A DNA stretch of 64,000 nucleotides from an uncultured Verrucomicrobiales bacterium (GCA_949373085.1 CASICJ010000004.1:62001-126000), one strand, 5' to 3'; counted from the stretch's first letter, positions 17,857 to 26,505 are shown. Notes: generated from the sequence alone by a model not told the origin. A program made the numbers and translations.

Positions 17857-18164
17857 ATTAATATGGGAGATCTGGAAAGTTTGAGCCTTGGGTGGCCAAG
17901 CACCAATCAATCGGGTGACCAAAAGATTCGCCGGAACAGGTGCGAGGGGATGAGGGGGGTTCTGCAAGTGCCTCTGCCGAAGCGGCCGAGCGATATTGAT
18001 CGGATGGGCCGTGGGCGGAGATTGAGAATCTCTCAAAAAAGGAAGAGGGAAGTAGTCGGCGATGCGCCAATTCCCTTCAACCGGGAAGAGTCTGCGCCGT
18101 AAGCTCTGCAAAATCAACGATTTTTTCAGAGGCCCAAAGTTTCGGAACTTTCCTCGGTTTTCCC

Positions 18165-18192
18165 TTGACGATAGGGCGGTTTTTCATAGCTT
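18165..18192 (+). promoter_or_regulatory. Possible promoter of rpmG-rpsR
   Basis: A TTGACG hexamer (18165-18170) matches the -35 consensus at five of six positions. A poor -10 candidate, TAGCTT, begins 16 bases later (18187). It lies about 35 bases before the L33 start. Weak evidence, given by position only. Confidence 0.3.
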
Positions 18193-18223
18193 CCGCTTCC
18201 CGATTTCTGACTTTTCTTAGATT

Positions 18224-18397
18224 ATGGCACGCGATATTATCATTTTGGAATGCACTGAGGCCAAGGCCGAGGGCAAGCCGACCTCCCGTTACACAAGCAC
18301 TCGGAACAAAAAGAGCCTCCGCACTCCCGGCCGTCTTGAAAAGAAAAAGTATAATCCTTTCTTGAAGCGTCGTACTCTTCACCGTGAACTTCGATAG
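18224..18397 (+). CDS. rpmG: 50S ribosomal protein L33
   Basis: 57 codons, ATG at 18224 to TAG at 18395-18397. The product begins [19 protein letters not shown], continues [10 protein letters not shown] and ends [17 protein letters not shown], a good match to L33 (typical LECTE..GK..SRY.T.KNK and the C-terminal KYNPFLRRHTLH.E). It lacks the four zinc-binding Cys of the C+ form, so it is a zinc-independent L33. It stands 25 bases upstream of rpsR, with which it forms a two-gene operon ending in the terminator at 18695. Confidence 0.93.
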   Translation: MARDIIILECTEAKAEGKPTSRYTSTRNKKSLRTPGRLEKKKYNPFLKRRTLHRELR

Positions 18398-18422
18398 TCC
18401 CTGACCCCAACTACCTTTTATT

Positions 18423-18665
18423 ATGTCTGAGCCTAAGACCATCCAGCGTCGGATCAACTTCCGGAAGCACAATAAGTCGATGACCAACAAGCGTCTCGAC
18501 CTTCCTTTTGAGAAGATTAGCTATCAAAATCCTGAGGTGCTTTCCAAATTCACTACCGAGACTGGACGGATCCTTCCCCGCAAGGTGACTGGAGTTTCCG
18601 CCAAGATGCATCGCGCCATTACTCGTGAGATAAAGCGTGCCCGCGCTGTGAATCTTCTTCCATAG
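18423..18665 (+). CDS. rpsR: 30S ribosomal protein S18
   Basis: 80 residues. The conserved core ISYQNPEVLSKFTTETGRILPRKVTG followed by SAKMHRAITREIKRARAVNLLP is diagnostic of S18 (family pattern ...LL.FI.E.GKI.PRR.TG....Q..L..AIKRAR...LLP). S18 binds the platform of the 30S subunit next to S6 and S11. Zinc-binding Cys seen in some S18 are absent, as in the neighbouring L33. In many genomes rpsR neighbours rpsF and ssb; here it neighbours rpmG instead. Confidence 0.96.
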   Translation: MSEPKTIQRRINFRKHNKSMTNKRLDLPFEKISYQNPEVLSKFTTETGRILPRKVTGVSAKMHRAITREIKRARAVNLLP

Positions 18666-18694
18666 CGGAAGTTATCCTCAGAATCATTTCTAAG

Positions 18695-18730
18695 ATCCGT
18701 TCGGTGTTTTCCGGGCGGATTTTTTGTTTT
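18695..18730 (+). terminator. Rho-independent terminator after rpsR
   Basis: 10-bp stem with two G-U pairs: atccgttcgg (18695-18704) with ccgggcggat (18711-18720), 6-nt loop, followed directly by tttttgtttt. It is placed 30 bases past the S18 stop. Confidence 0.9.
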
Positions 18731-18791
18731 GCGGGTAAAGCCGTGATTCTCACTTGTCGCTCTTCCTCCTTTCCCGCAGAGTACGGATGTC

Positions 18792-20348
18792 ATGCGAAAC
18801 TTGTTTCCGATCCTTGTCTTTTTTTCCACGCTTTCGATAGGCGCTCTTTTTGCTGAGGAGGCCAAGGCTTCAGCAGCCACAAATGAGGAAATTGTTTTTA
18901 GCCAAGCTCCGGATGAGTGGATCGACCAAAATTTAGGACCTTATTTAGATGAAGTGACTGGCAAGGTTTTCTATGGGGTGGAGATTGCGAAGGATGCTGA
19001 AGGCAATCCGGTCAAACTTCCTCTTGTTGTGGTTTGGTTGGCATTAGCTGCAGTCGTCATCACGGTCTATTTTAAGTTCTTGAATCTTCGGTCGTGGCGC
19101 TTGGCAGCTCGCACCATCAGCGGGAAATATAGCTCGGCAACTGATCCTGGCGAGATTACCCACTTTCAGGCTCTCTGTGCGGCACTTTCTGGCACTGTTG
19201 GTCTTGGGAATATCGCGGGTGTCGCAATTGCAATAAGTGTTGGGGGGCCGGGTGCAACTTTCTGGATGATCCTGATTGGTTTGTTTGGGATGACTTCGAA
19301 ATTTTGCGAATGTACGCTTGGCGTGAAATATCGCACGATTGAAGACGGCAAGGTTTATGGCGGGCCCATGCAGTATTTAAAAAAGGGATTTGCTGAAAAG
19401 GGGATGGGAATGTTCGGGTTTATTCTTGCTGGGGTATTCGCCTTCCTTTGCATCGGTGGATCGTTTGGAGGCGGTAACATGGTTCAAGCTAACCAGGCTT
19501 GCGAGCAGTTGGTTGGAGTTGTTGGAGAGGGTTCATTTTTGGATGAAAACCGTTGGGCCTTTGGTTTGATTATGGCTGTTGCGGTCGGGCTCGTGATTAT
19601 TGGTGGAATTAAAAGTATTGCTTCGGTGACTGCCACTTTAGTCCCATTTATGTGTGGAATTTACATGCTCGCTGGGTTGTTTGTGATTCTTGTGAACTTT
19701 GGCCAAATTGGAGTCGCGCTTCGTGTGATCTTCGAAGGAGCATTTATGCCAACTGCCATTGGAGGTGGCATCATTGGGGTTATGATTCAGGGTATGAAGC
19801 GGGCTACATTTTCCAACGAAGCTGGAATTGGTTCGGCCCCGATTGCTCACTCGGCGGCGAAGACAAAGTATGCTGCAAGTGAAGGGATTGTTGCATTGCT
19901 TGAGCCGTTTATTGATACGGTTGTAGTCTGCACCACAACAGCTTTAGTGATCATTATGGCTGGAACCTACAATAACCCAGAGTTGAAAGGGGTAACGATG
20001 ACTTCGGCTGCTTTTGAGTCGGTCATTAGTTGGTTCCCAATCATTTTGACGGTGGCGGTGATTCTTTTCGCCTTTTCAACTATGATTTCCTGGTCTTATT
20101 ACGGAGTTCAAGCTTGGAGCCACTTGTTCGGTCGGAGTAAACGTGCAGAATTAGTTTATAAGTTACTTTTCTGTCTGTTCGTCGTCATTGGTTCATCGCT
20201 GAGTATGAGCAAGGTTTTTAACTTCTCGGATGCCATGATCTTCGCGATGTCGGTGCCGAACGTGATCGCAATGTATATTCTTATGCCTAAGGTGAAGGAT
20301 GAATACGCTCGCTACATTGACTACACTAAAAGTAGCGATGCTTCCTAA
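18792..20348 (+). CDS. Sodium:alanine symporter (AGCS family)
   Basis: 518-residue inner-membrane symporter that takes up alanine or glycine with Na+. Family signatures: LCAALSGTVGLGNIAGVAIA (about 130-150), GGPGATFWM, the KFCECTLGVKYR segment and FSNEAGIGSAPIAHSAAKT. About ten membrane helices. Unusual for the family, the N-terminus looks like a cleavable signal (MRNLFPILVFFSTLSIGALFA) followed by about 50 hydrophilic residues before the first conserved helix. The helicase gene starts two bases after its stop, so they may share a transcript. Confidence 0.93.
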   Translation: MRNLFPILVFFSTLSIGALFAEEAKASAATNEEIVFSQAPDEWIDQNLGPYLDEVTGKVFYGVEIAKDAEGNPVKLPLVVVWLALAAVVITVYFKFLNLRSWRLAARTISGKYSSATDPGEITHFQALCAALSGTVGLGNIAGVAIAISVGGPGATFWMILIGLFGMTSKFCECTLGVKYRTIEDGKVYGGPMQYLKKGFAEKGMGMFGFILAGVFAFLCIGGSFGGGNMVQANQACEQLVGVVGEGSFLDENRWAFGLIMAVAVGLVIIGGIKSIASVTATLVPFMCGIYMLAGLFVILVNFGQIGVALRVIFEGAFMPTAIGGGIIGVMIQGMKRATFSNEAGIGSAPIAHSAAKTKYAASEGIVALLEPFIDTVVVCTTTALVIIMAGTYNNPELKGVTMTSAAFESVISWFPIILTVAVILFAFSTMISWSYYGVQAWSHLFGRSKRAELVYKLLFCLFVVIGSSLSMSKVFNFSDAMIFAMSVPNVIAMYILMPKVKDEYARYIDYTKSSDAS

Positions 20349-20350
20349 CA

Positions 20351-22369
20351 ATGGCTCGGCAATATCAGCTTAAAAAAGGACCCCGGAAGGGTGTTTCTGG
20401 AATCGATTATCAGGCAGAGCTCAACGAGCAGCAGTATGCCGCCGTGAGCTCTGCTCCCGGCCCTTCTTTGGTGATTGCTGGCGCAGGGTCCGGTAAAACG
20501 CGGACTCTAACCTACCGTGTCGCCTATCTGCTTGATCAAGGGGTTGATCCCAAGAGTTTGCTTCTTCTGACTTTCACGAACAAGGCGGCTCGCGAGATGA
20601 TGGAGCGGGTCCGTGAGTTGATCTCTCTTGATCTTAGCGAGCTCTGGAGCGGAACTTTTCACGCGATTGGGAATCGAATCCTACGAAGGCATGCTGATGA
20701 AGTGGGGCTTACGCGTTCATTTTCAATCATGGATCGCGATGATCAAAAGTCGCTTATGAACACCGTGGTTGCGGAGTGCAATATCGACACCAAGTCACGG
20801 CGATTCCCCAAAGCTGACGTTCTTATATCAATTTTTTCCTTAGTCGAAAATACCGGCGTCGAACTCGAAGATTTATTGGAGGCGCGCTATCCTTATTTTG
20901 AGGAATGGGGTGATGAAATTGCGAAGGTCGGAAAGGCCTACACAGCGAAGAAGCTCGAAACGAATTCGGTTGATTTTGATGATCTATTGATCCTTCCACT
21001 AAAGTTGTTGAAGGAAAATGAGGAGCTCTGCAGCCTCTACCAGAAGCGTTTCCAATACCTGCTGGTTGATGAGTATCAGGATACGAATGCTGTCCAAAGC
21101 GAGCTAATCCATTTGTTAGCTCGGCCTCATAACTCAGTGATGGTGGTAGGCGATGATGCTCAGTCGATTTACTCATGGCGGGGGGCCGATATGGATAATA
21201 TTCTGTCGTTTCCTGAGCATTACCCGAGTGCTACGGTCTATAAGATTGAGACCAATTACCGGAGTGTGCCCGAAGTGATTGATCTTTCAAATGCTGCGAT
21301 TTCTGCGAACAAAAAGCAGTTTAAAAAGGCCCTTAGAGCGGCTCGGGTTGGCGGATCGATGACTCCGGCTTTGGTGCCAGTAGAAGATCCAAGGGCACAA
21401 GCCGATTTCGTGGCGCAACGTGTTTTGGAACTTCGTGACGAAGGAATAGAGCTTGATGAAATGGCGATTCTTTATCGTGCCCATCACCAAAGTTTGGAGA
21501 TTCAGATGGAGTTGACTTCACGGGGGATTCCCTTTGAAATCACAAGTGGTCTTCGCTTTTTTGAGCAAGCCCATATTAAAGATGTCGCGGCCTTTTTGCG
21601 CTTTACGACGAATCGTCGAGATGAGGTGAGCTTTAAACGGTTTTGCCTGCTGCTCCCAGGTATTGGTGCAGCGACTGCGACGAGGCTTTGGCGGGCTTGG
21701 CTCAAAGTTGGGATATCGAAGAAGGAAGAACCACCAAAGCGTTTTTCCGACCACATGCTGAAATTTCCGGTTCCAGCGAAAGCAAAAAAGGATTGGGAGC
21801 AGCTCTGTTATACCTTGGACGAATTGATTGTCGGTGATGGTTATGCGCGCCCTTCTGAAATGCTTACGAGCGTTTTGGAGGGAGTTTATGACGACTACAT
21901 GAAAGCTAGTTTTGAGAACTATGATAATCGACGTCAGGACATTGAGCAGCTAATTTTGTATTCCGAAACCTTTGATGATGTTTTGGAATTGTTGGGCCAA
22001 TTATCATTGATGAGCTCGGTCGATGGTGAGCCAACTGGAAGCATGGCTGAGCCTGATGATGAAAAGGTTGTTCTTTCTTCTATTCATCAGGCGAAGGGAC
22101 TAGAATGGAAAGTCGTGTTTTTGATTTGGCTCGCTGATGGCATGTTTCCAAATGGACGGATACTGGAAGCTGATGATCAGGATATGTTTGAGGAGGAACG
22201 GAGGCTTTTTTATGTGGCGCTGACCCGTTCGAAGGATGAGCTTTATCTGACCTACCCACAGATTAATCCCAAGAGCTACAGTGGCGATATCATTACGCGC
22301 CCATCGCGATTTCTCGAGGATTGTCCAGAGGAGATGCTGGAGACCTGGGAAGTGGGGCCGGCGTGGTAA
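20351..22369 (+). CDS. UvrD/Rep/PcrA-type ATP-dependent DNA helicase
   Basis: 672-residue superfamily 1A 3'-5' helicase. Motifs in order: Q motif LNEQQYAAV (25-33), Walker A AGAGSGKT (43-50), Ia LLLLTFTNKAAREMMER, II LLVDEYQDTN, III VVGDDAQSIYSWRGAD, IV YKIETNYRS, V SSIHQAKGLEWKVVFL and VI FYVALTRSKDELYL. Slightly shorter than Rep or UvrD (670-720), with a complete core. It would act in DNA repair or replication restart. It sits two bases after the symporter; no functional link is obvious. Confidence 0.95.
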   Translation: MARQYQLKKGPRKGVSGIDYQAELNEQQYAAVSSAPGPSLVIAGAGSGKTRTLTYRVAYLLDQGVDPKSLLLLTFTNKAAREMMERVRELISLDLSELWSGTFHAIGNRILRRHADEVGLTRSFSIMDRDDQKSLMNTVVAECNIDTKSRRFPKADVLISIFSLVENTGVELEDLLEARYPYFEEWGDEIAKVGKAYTAKKLETNSVDFDDLLILPLKLLKENEELCSLYQKRFQYLLVDEYQDTNAVQSELIHLLARPHNSVMVVGDDAQSIYSWRGADMDNILSFPEHYPSATVYKIETNYRSVPEVIDLSNAAISANKKQFKKALRAARVGGSMTPALVPVEDPRAQADFVAQRVLELRDEGIELDEMAILYRAHHQSLEIQMELTSRGIPFEITSGLRFFEQAHIKDVAAFLRFTTNRRDEVSFKRFCLLLPGIGAATATRLWRAWLKVGISKKEEPPKRFSDHMLKFPVPAKAKKDWEQLCYTLDELIVGDGYARPSEMLTSVLEGVYDDYMKASFENYDNRRQDIEQLILYSETFDDVLELLGQLSLMSSVDGEPTGSMAEPDDEKVVLSSIHQAKGLEWKVVFLIWLADGMFPNGRILEADDQDMFEEERRLFYVALTRSKDELYLTYPQINPKSYSGDIITRPSRFLEDCPEEMLETWEVGPAW

Positions 22370-22424
22370 GAAAAAGACTGTTGGTGGTCTATGAGGGAGG
22401 CTTATTCTCTCGACTGAAAAAAGT

Positions 22425-23405
22425 ATGACTAAAATTGCTGCCAATTTTACAGCCTCTTTCCTTGCTTGTTTGTGCCTGACTCAATGTTCGAGCGTTCCCG
22501 GATTTTCGGGCTCGAGGGCAGCTACGCTTTCCAAGTTGGGTTATCAGAAGGTGCCACTTCAAAAGCTCAGTGAAGATAGCCGTTATTCTGGCGTCTTTCA
22601 GGTCAATGGAAAGCCCATGCGTTTTTTAATCGATTCGGGTGCAAATAGTACGGACCTGGATCAGGAATTGGCAACTTTAGCTGGAGTGATCGAAGATCGC
22701 TCGGTTCGGGTGATTACTCGCGGCGCGCTGGGGCGCGAAGTTTCTAGTGGAAGGGGGTATGCAACTCTTGAAATTGGCGGGATGAGGGCAGATCGATTTC
22801 CGTTTACGATTGCACCAAGTCCTGAACGTAAGACTTCGACAAGCAGCTATGCGGGTCAAATTGGCTTAGATGCACTCGCGGCGACTGGCGCTTTGGTCGA
22901 TATTCCATCGGGCCAAATGTGGGTGCCGGAGTCGGGAACATCACGGTCTCATAGAATGGGACCTTTACCTCTTGGGGTGCGCTCAGATTTAGGGAAACAG
23001 ATTTTCAGGTTGGGGACGGCGGGCCGATTGCCGCACTTAATTCTGACCGGAACCCTGCAGGGTGTTCCTGTTTCATGGGTCGTTGATACTGGAGCTGAAG
23101 TTTCCGTAATGGCGGCAGAAAGCTTTGATCGCTTTAATTTGCGGAGCTATGCCACTAATTCACGGATGATCGATGCTTCGGGTGATCGTATTCCGCTGCG
23201 ACATGCGAGGTTACAGAATCTGATTTTTGGACAGGTTCAGGTGGCTGTGTTCGATGTTTCAGTTGCTCCGCTTGGGACAGTCCGTAAATATTTCCGGGAC
23301 TCGACCGGCCGGCCTGTGGACGGAATCCTAGGGATGGATTTCCTGACGGAAGGACAGGCTCTTTTAGACGCGAGGTCAGGGCTGATCTATCTCGGTCAGC
23401 CTTAG
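22425..23405 (+). CDS. Lipoprotein with two retropepsin-like aspartyl protease domains
   Basis: 326 residues. Lipoprotein signal with lipobox LTQC (Cys21). Two retropepsin-like halves follow: FLIDSGANS (catalytic-type Asp70) and WVVDTGAEV (Asp221), each with downstream hydrophobic-Gly motifs (IGLDALAA and ILGMDFL). Retroviral proteases work as homodimers with one D-[ST]-G per chain; having both in one chain resembles a fused, self-sufficient enzyme. Anchored in the envelope; substrate unknown. It ends 10 bases before the tRNA gene on the opposite strand. Confidence 0.88.
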   Translation: MTKIAANFTASFLACLCLTQCSSVPGFSGSRAATLSKLGYQKVPLQKLSEDSRYSGVFQVNGKPMRFLIDSGANSTDLDQELATLAGVIEDRSVRVITRGALGREVSSGRGYATLEIGGMRADRFPFTIAPSPERKTSTSSYAGQIGLDALAATGALVDIPSGQMWVPESGTSRSHRMGPLPLGVRSDLGKQIFRLGTAGRLPHLILTGTLQGVPVSWVVDTGAEVSVMAAESFDRFNLRSYATNSRMIDASGDRIPLRHARLQNLIFGQVQVAVFDVSVAPLGTVRKYFRDSTGRPVDGILGMDFLTEGQALLDARSGLIYLGQP

Positions 23406-23415
23406 ATTATAAAAG

Positions 23416-23488
<73 letters not shown>

Positions 23489-23565
23489 TTTATAGGTTTT
23501 AAGCGATCTTCGTTGTCGGGTGCATCCCGGTAGTGCATCCCCTGCAGGCAACAAAAAGCAACAGT

Positions 23566-23883
23566 ATGCGTAAGCCTGCACAGTTCAGTAAATCCAAGAT
23601 TTCCAACCTTCATGTCCATCGTTCGGGGACTTATTACGCTGTCACGAAGGTATTTGGAAAGACAATTCGGAGGACTCTTGCAACCACAGACTACAATATA
23701 GCGAAAAATAGATTACCCTTAATGCTCGATGAGATAAAAGGGGCGAAAAATGCGGCAAAAGCAGGGACGCTTAGGTAGGCTGTCCACGATGAGGGTCATT
23801 GGTCGGACCCCAATATGAGGCCATCGACTCAGCATTATTATGAGCAGATTTCAATTGCGCTCGCCAAGTTGTTGAAATGTTAG
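23566..23883 (+). pseudogene. Tyrosine recombinase (phage-type integrase) remnant
   Basis: From ATG 23566 the frame encodes an Arm/AP2-type integrase N-terminus (NLHVHRSGTYYAVTKVFGK, then TIRRTLATTDYNIAKNRL), is broken by TAG at 23776, and continues in the same frame with EGHWSDPNMRPSTQHYYEQI up to TAG 23881. The second part matches the SAM-like core-binding region (..PST..YYEQ..) of such integrases. The catalytic domain with the R-H-R-Y residues is not found downstream, so the gene is dead and truncated. It lies 78 bases from the tRNA, on the tRNA's 5' side, which is not the usual side for an element integrated at a tRNA 3' end. Confidence 0.7.
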
Positions 23884-24132
23884 CCACCTTACGAAGGCTT
23901 AATTTATCAGCGACTAATCGCTGGCGTAATCACCTGCGACACAATCCCCCTCATCACGAAATGGCAAAGTCTATAACGAGCATCAGGTGAATAATTTCGC
24001 TAAGAAACGTTTTAACCTAGCTGATGAAATAACTGCAGTTGAAGAATTCCCAGTATTGTTATTGCGGGAAGTTGATGCAATGAACTAGCTCTTGGAAATA
24101 AACAGTTCGATTACAGAATCGACCTTTTGGGC

Positions 24133-24168
24133 AACCGCTCACCCTCAATTGTGTGGGCGGTTTTCTTT
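24133..24168 (+). terminator. Rho-independent terminator in the decayed region
   Basis: 10-bp stem aaccgctcac (24133-24142) with gtgggcggtt (24153-24162), one G-U pair, followed by ttcttt. No intact gene precedes it on the plus strand, so it probably belonged to a gene now lost. Confidence 0.75.
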
Positions 24169-24183
24169 AAAAAATCAAAACAC

Positions 24184-24208
24184 AAGTGTGTCATTTGTTG
24201 ACACACTT
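24184..24208. repeat. Perfect 10-bp inverted repeat
   Basis: aagtgtgtca (24184-24193) and tgacacactt (24199-24208) with a 5-base spacer. It could be an operator or recombinase site, or a second hairpin just after the preceding terminator; it is not followed by a clean T tract. Confidence 0.6.
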
Positions 24209-24677
24209 TTACCCCTTTTCACGGGTTGCGAGCTATTCAGTCTCTACTCACCAAAATTTTATTCTCCGCCACCACAACCGCCAGAACATTTCTTTTTAAA
24301 GAAAAACTGATAAAACAAAATAAGATCTGTAATATTCTCTTTTAATTAGGTGCGCAAAAAATTGGTAGACGAGGACGTGATGAATTATGCTTATTTAGCT
24401 AAGATCACCCTCACCGATCTCTTTAGGATCACCGATCTCAAAGCATATACCTTCAAAGCTTGGCGGTGCATCCGTCAAACGCGTTTTAAATTCTTTGGAT
24501 TGGATCGAAACGTGGTGTTTAAGCTTCGCAGTAGATTCAAACTCCCTCTCATTAGTCACTAATTACACATTTTCATGGCACTTTTTGCAGTGATGTTCTG
24601 CTGGGTTAGGAGTTTATTCTAATTGATGCCACTGCATCTCACACTGAAACGAAAGCTTGGCTCAGCTAGGGGTATTA

Positions 24678-24712
24678 GGGGGAGAGGTGCGGCAGTTTTG
24701 AACCTGTCCGAT
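24678..24712 (-). other. Possible relic of a tmRNA 3' end / attachment site
   Basis: The minus strand reads ATCGGACAGGTTCAAAACTG then CCGCACCTCTCCCCC. This resembles the 3' end of tmRNA (consensus about GGACGCGGGTTC-A-CTCCCGCCACCTCCA), a frequent integrase target. The T-stem is no longer complementary, so it would be a decayed copy. No rest of ssrA is seen upstream. Confidence 0.3.
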
Positions 24713-24807
24713 CTCTTCGCTCGTTCCCTTTTACGGTAGCAAGTTGGGTAGACAAAAAAATGGCTTCTAGCACGCATGCCTCCAAGAGCAGTAATGCTTA
24801 ATGAGCG

Positions 24808-24936
24808 TTATAAAAACTTACTGAGATTGTAATATCTTGGATTCGTTTGCTTCGTCATTGTGTGATCCTCATCAATGAAGCCATCTAAATCACCCTTCAA
24901 TCCGGCCAAAACTTCTCCAATAGTAATTGCGGTCAT
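24808..24936 (-). CDS. Possible small acidic protein
   Basis: 42 codons from ATG 24936 (MTAITIGEVLAGLKGDLDGF ... NPRYYNLSKFL). No family recognised and no clear Shine-Dalgarno sequence. It is divergent from the DUF805 gene, 62 bases away. Listed because the surrounding DNA is otherwise empty; it may not be real. Confidence 0.2.
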   Translation of the reverse strand: MTAITIGEVLAGLKGDLDGFIDEDHTMTKQTNPRYYNLSKFL

Positions 24937-24998
24937 TATTTTTTCTGTAGGGTGTTTAGTTTGGGGAAAAAAATCCTTGAACAAAAAATAGAAAAAAA

Positions 24999-25370
24999 AT
25001 GGAATATTATTTAAAAGCATTAAAAAACTACGCGAATTTCAGTGGTCGAGCTCGGCGGAAAGAGTATTGGCTATTTACCCTATGGAATATCGTTATCTAC
25101 TTTGTGCTTCTTATCCTTGGGTTAATGGCGGGCTTTCTTCCAGAGGGTGCTGAGGGAGCCTTAGGGGGGCTTTATATGCTTGCGGTTTTAATTCCGGGAT
25201 TAGCTGTATTCGTTCGGCGGATGCATGATACTGGGCGCAGTGGATGGTGGTTCTTTCTTAACTTCGTGCCGTTTGGCGCGATTGTCGTAATTGTATTTTT
25301 GGCTCAGGATAGTAACCCTGATGCGAATAAGTTTGGAGAGAACCCGAAAAGATCACGGCCTAAATACTGA
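24999..25370 (+). CDS. DUF805 family membrane protein
   Basis: 123 residues. The start MEYYLKALKNYANFSGRARR followed by KEYWLF and the late VRRMHDTGRSGWWFFLNFVP are the hallmarks of DUF805 (family pattern ..Y..F.GRA.R.E.W.F.......RR.HD.G.SGWW). About four membrane helices and a hydrophilic tail (QDSNPDANKFGENPK). DUF805 proteins (YhaH/YhaI in E. coli) are small inner-membrane proteins without established function and often occur as multiple paralogues in accessory DNA. Confidence 0.9.
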   Translation: MEYYLKALKNYANFSGRARRKEYWLFTLWNIVIYFVLLILGLMAGFLPEGAEGALGGLYMLAVLIPGLAVFVRRMHDTGRSGWWFFLNFVPFGAIVVIVFLAQDSNPDANKFGENPKRSRPKY

Positions 25371-25375
25371 GACTG

Positions 25376-25404
25376 GCAACACCGAAGCTGTGCCTCGGTG
25401 TTGC
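25376..25404 (+). terminator. Strong hairpin after DUF805 gene (no T tract)
   Basis: Perfect 10-bp stem gcaacaccga (25376-25385) with tcggtgttgc (25395-25404), 9-base loop, six bases after the stop codon. Position suggests termination or 3'-end protection, but no U tract follows. Confidence 0.45.
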
Positions 25405-25553
25405 GATGCTACTCGCTAGAAAAGAGGGGAGCTTCCTAGATTTTGCTTGTAGTCCTGACCGAGCGGTTATCACCTTTGAACGTGCTACAAATGAAAATTG
25501 TTAGAAAAAAAGTTTTTTAGAATAGCTCCAAACTTCAATTAACCGAAACAAAT

Positions 25554-26109
25554 ATGAATCCACCAGCACAATCAATGGCCCCTGCGGCACCACAGAAGAA
25601 AGACAAACGGATGCCTGATCGCCCTTGCCGTAGTCGGCATCCTAGTGGTCTTAACGATAGGCGGATGCGTTCTGATGGGCGGATTTATAGTCAAGGAGGT
25701 AAGCGACGCAATCGACGAATCTAATAAGGAGACTCAGGACAAGATTGCATCGCTGCCGAGCGCATCCCCGTCCAGTTTGAGTCCGACTGGTGATCTTGCA
25801 GCTAAGTTTGGAGCAATGCCCGAGAATACCGATATTCAGCGCGAGAATGCAGAGAGGGAGATTATGGGCGAGATCGTCCAATGGACACTTGAGGTTCAGG
25901 AAGTAAGCAAGCGGGGTGACTACTACCGAATCCAGACTTCAGGTTCGGACTCAGTGGTGGGGACGTTTGTTTCTATCTACCCTCAGTCCAATGAAGACTC
26001 GTCATATATTGAGTCTTTGAAAACTGGCGATACCCTAAAAGTAAAAGGCTACATCGCGGGAATAACAATGCGAAACGTTGATATTAATCCTGCTATCCTG
26101 GTGAAGTAA
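25554..26109 (+). pseudogene. Membrane-anchored OB-fold (tRNA_anti-like) protein, frameshifted near the start
   Basis: ATG 25554 encodes MNPPAQSMAPAAPQKKDK; the frame then goes off, while the +1 frame reads GCLIALAVVGILVVLTIGGC, a membrane anchor, from 25609 and stays open to 26109. Downstream is a Ser/Pro linker and a C-terminal OB-fold-like domain (EIVQWTLEVQEVSKRGDYYR, then TGDTLKVKGYIAGITM) resembling tRNA_anti-like proteins. The join between the two frames lies around 25600-25610 and looks like a one-base insertion, a two-base loss or a sequencing error. If real, translation could still start at GTG 25645 but would lose half the membrane helix. Confidence 0.6.
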
Positions 26110-26221
26110 CTGCCGAGCCTCTTTAGCAATTTAACACTCATATTGATAATTATTAATCTCTGAGGGTTTACCACTTTAGCACTTTTGGAGTTCCATTATA
26201 CGGCCGACATCTTGCCTCAAG

Positions 26222-26404
26222 ATGGATGATAACAATTCCGAGCCAGTTGAGGTGTATGGTGTGAGAGATTTTTCTGATTGGAAGCAGCTTTCGGACGCCA
26301 TTGGCCGGAATCTTTTTACTATTAAAATATCCGTGAAGATGACCTACGTCTATGCAGGCGATGAAACAATGGTCATCGCGAACGTGCTGATGAACAGAAA
26401 TTGA
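26222..26404 (+). CDS. Possible small hypothetical protein
   Basis: 60 codons from ATG 26222 (MDDNNSEPVEVYGVRDFSDW ... GDETMVIANVLMNRN). No family recognised. It is the only candidate gene in the gap 26110-26505, which otherwise shows nothing I can name. Low support. Confidence 0.3.
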   Translation: MDDNNSEPVEVYGVRDFSDWKQLSDAIGRNLFTIKISVKMTYVYAGDETMVIANVLMNRN

Positions 26405-26505
26405 AGTTTCATTTTGTTAGTTACCTCGTTTGTCTTACCGTTTCCGCATGAGAGGGATTACTGTCTCCCTTTGATTCAAGTGGTTGTTCAGTAAGTCTAT
26501 CGTGA

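Larger units (their letters stand above)
23884..24998. other. Decayed, mostly non-coding stretch
   Basis: No convincing intact gene in 1.1 kb. Fragments seen: an open 40-codon stretch around 23960-24085 (core NNFAKKRFNLADEITAVEEF), a reverse-strand tail ending KKKCSGGCGGGE (stop at 24259-24261), and a 70-codon open frame at 24350-24562 beginning with GTG that matches nothing I recognise. One terminator hairpin, one strong inverted repeat and a possible tmRNA 3'-end relic are listed separately. The picture is of an eroded mobile element. Confidence 0.6.

Noticed and set aside
17857-18117. N-terminal extension of Rho
   Set aside because: Open in frame but Pro/His-rich with no Rho similarity; the ATG at 17856 precedes the usual disordered N-terminus.
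24092-24310. 72-codon plus-strand frame
   Set aside because: It runs through a strong terminator and an inverted repeat and has no coding character.
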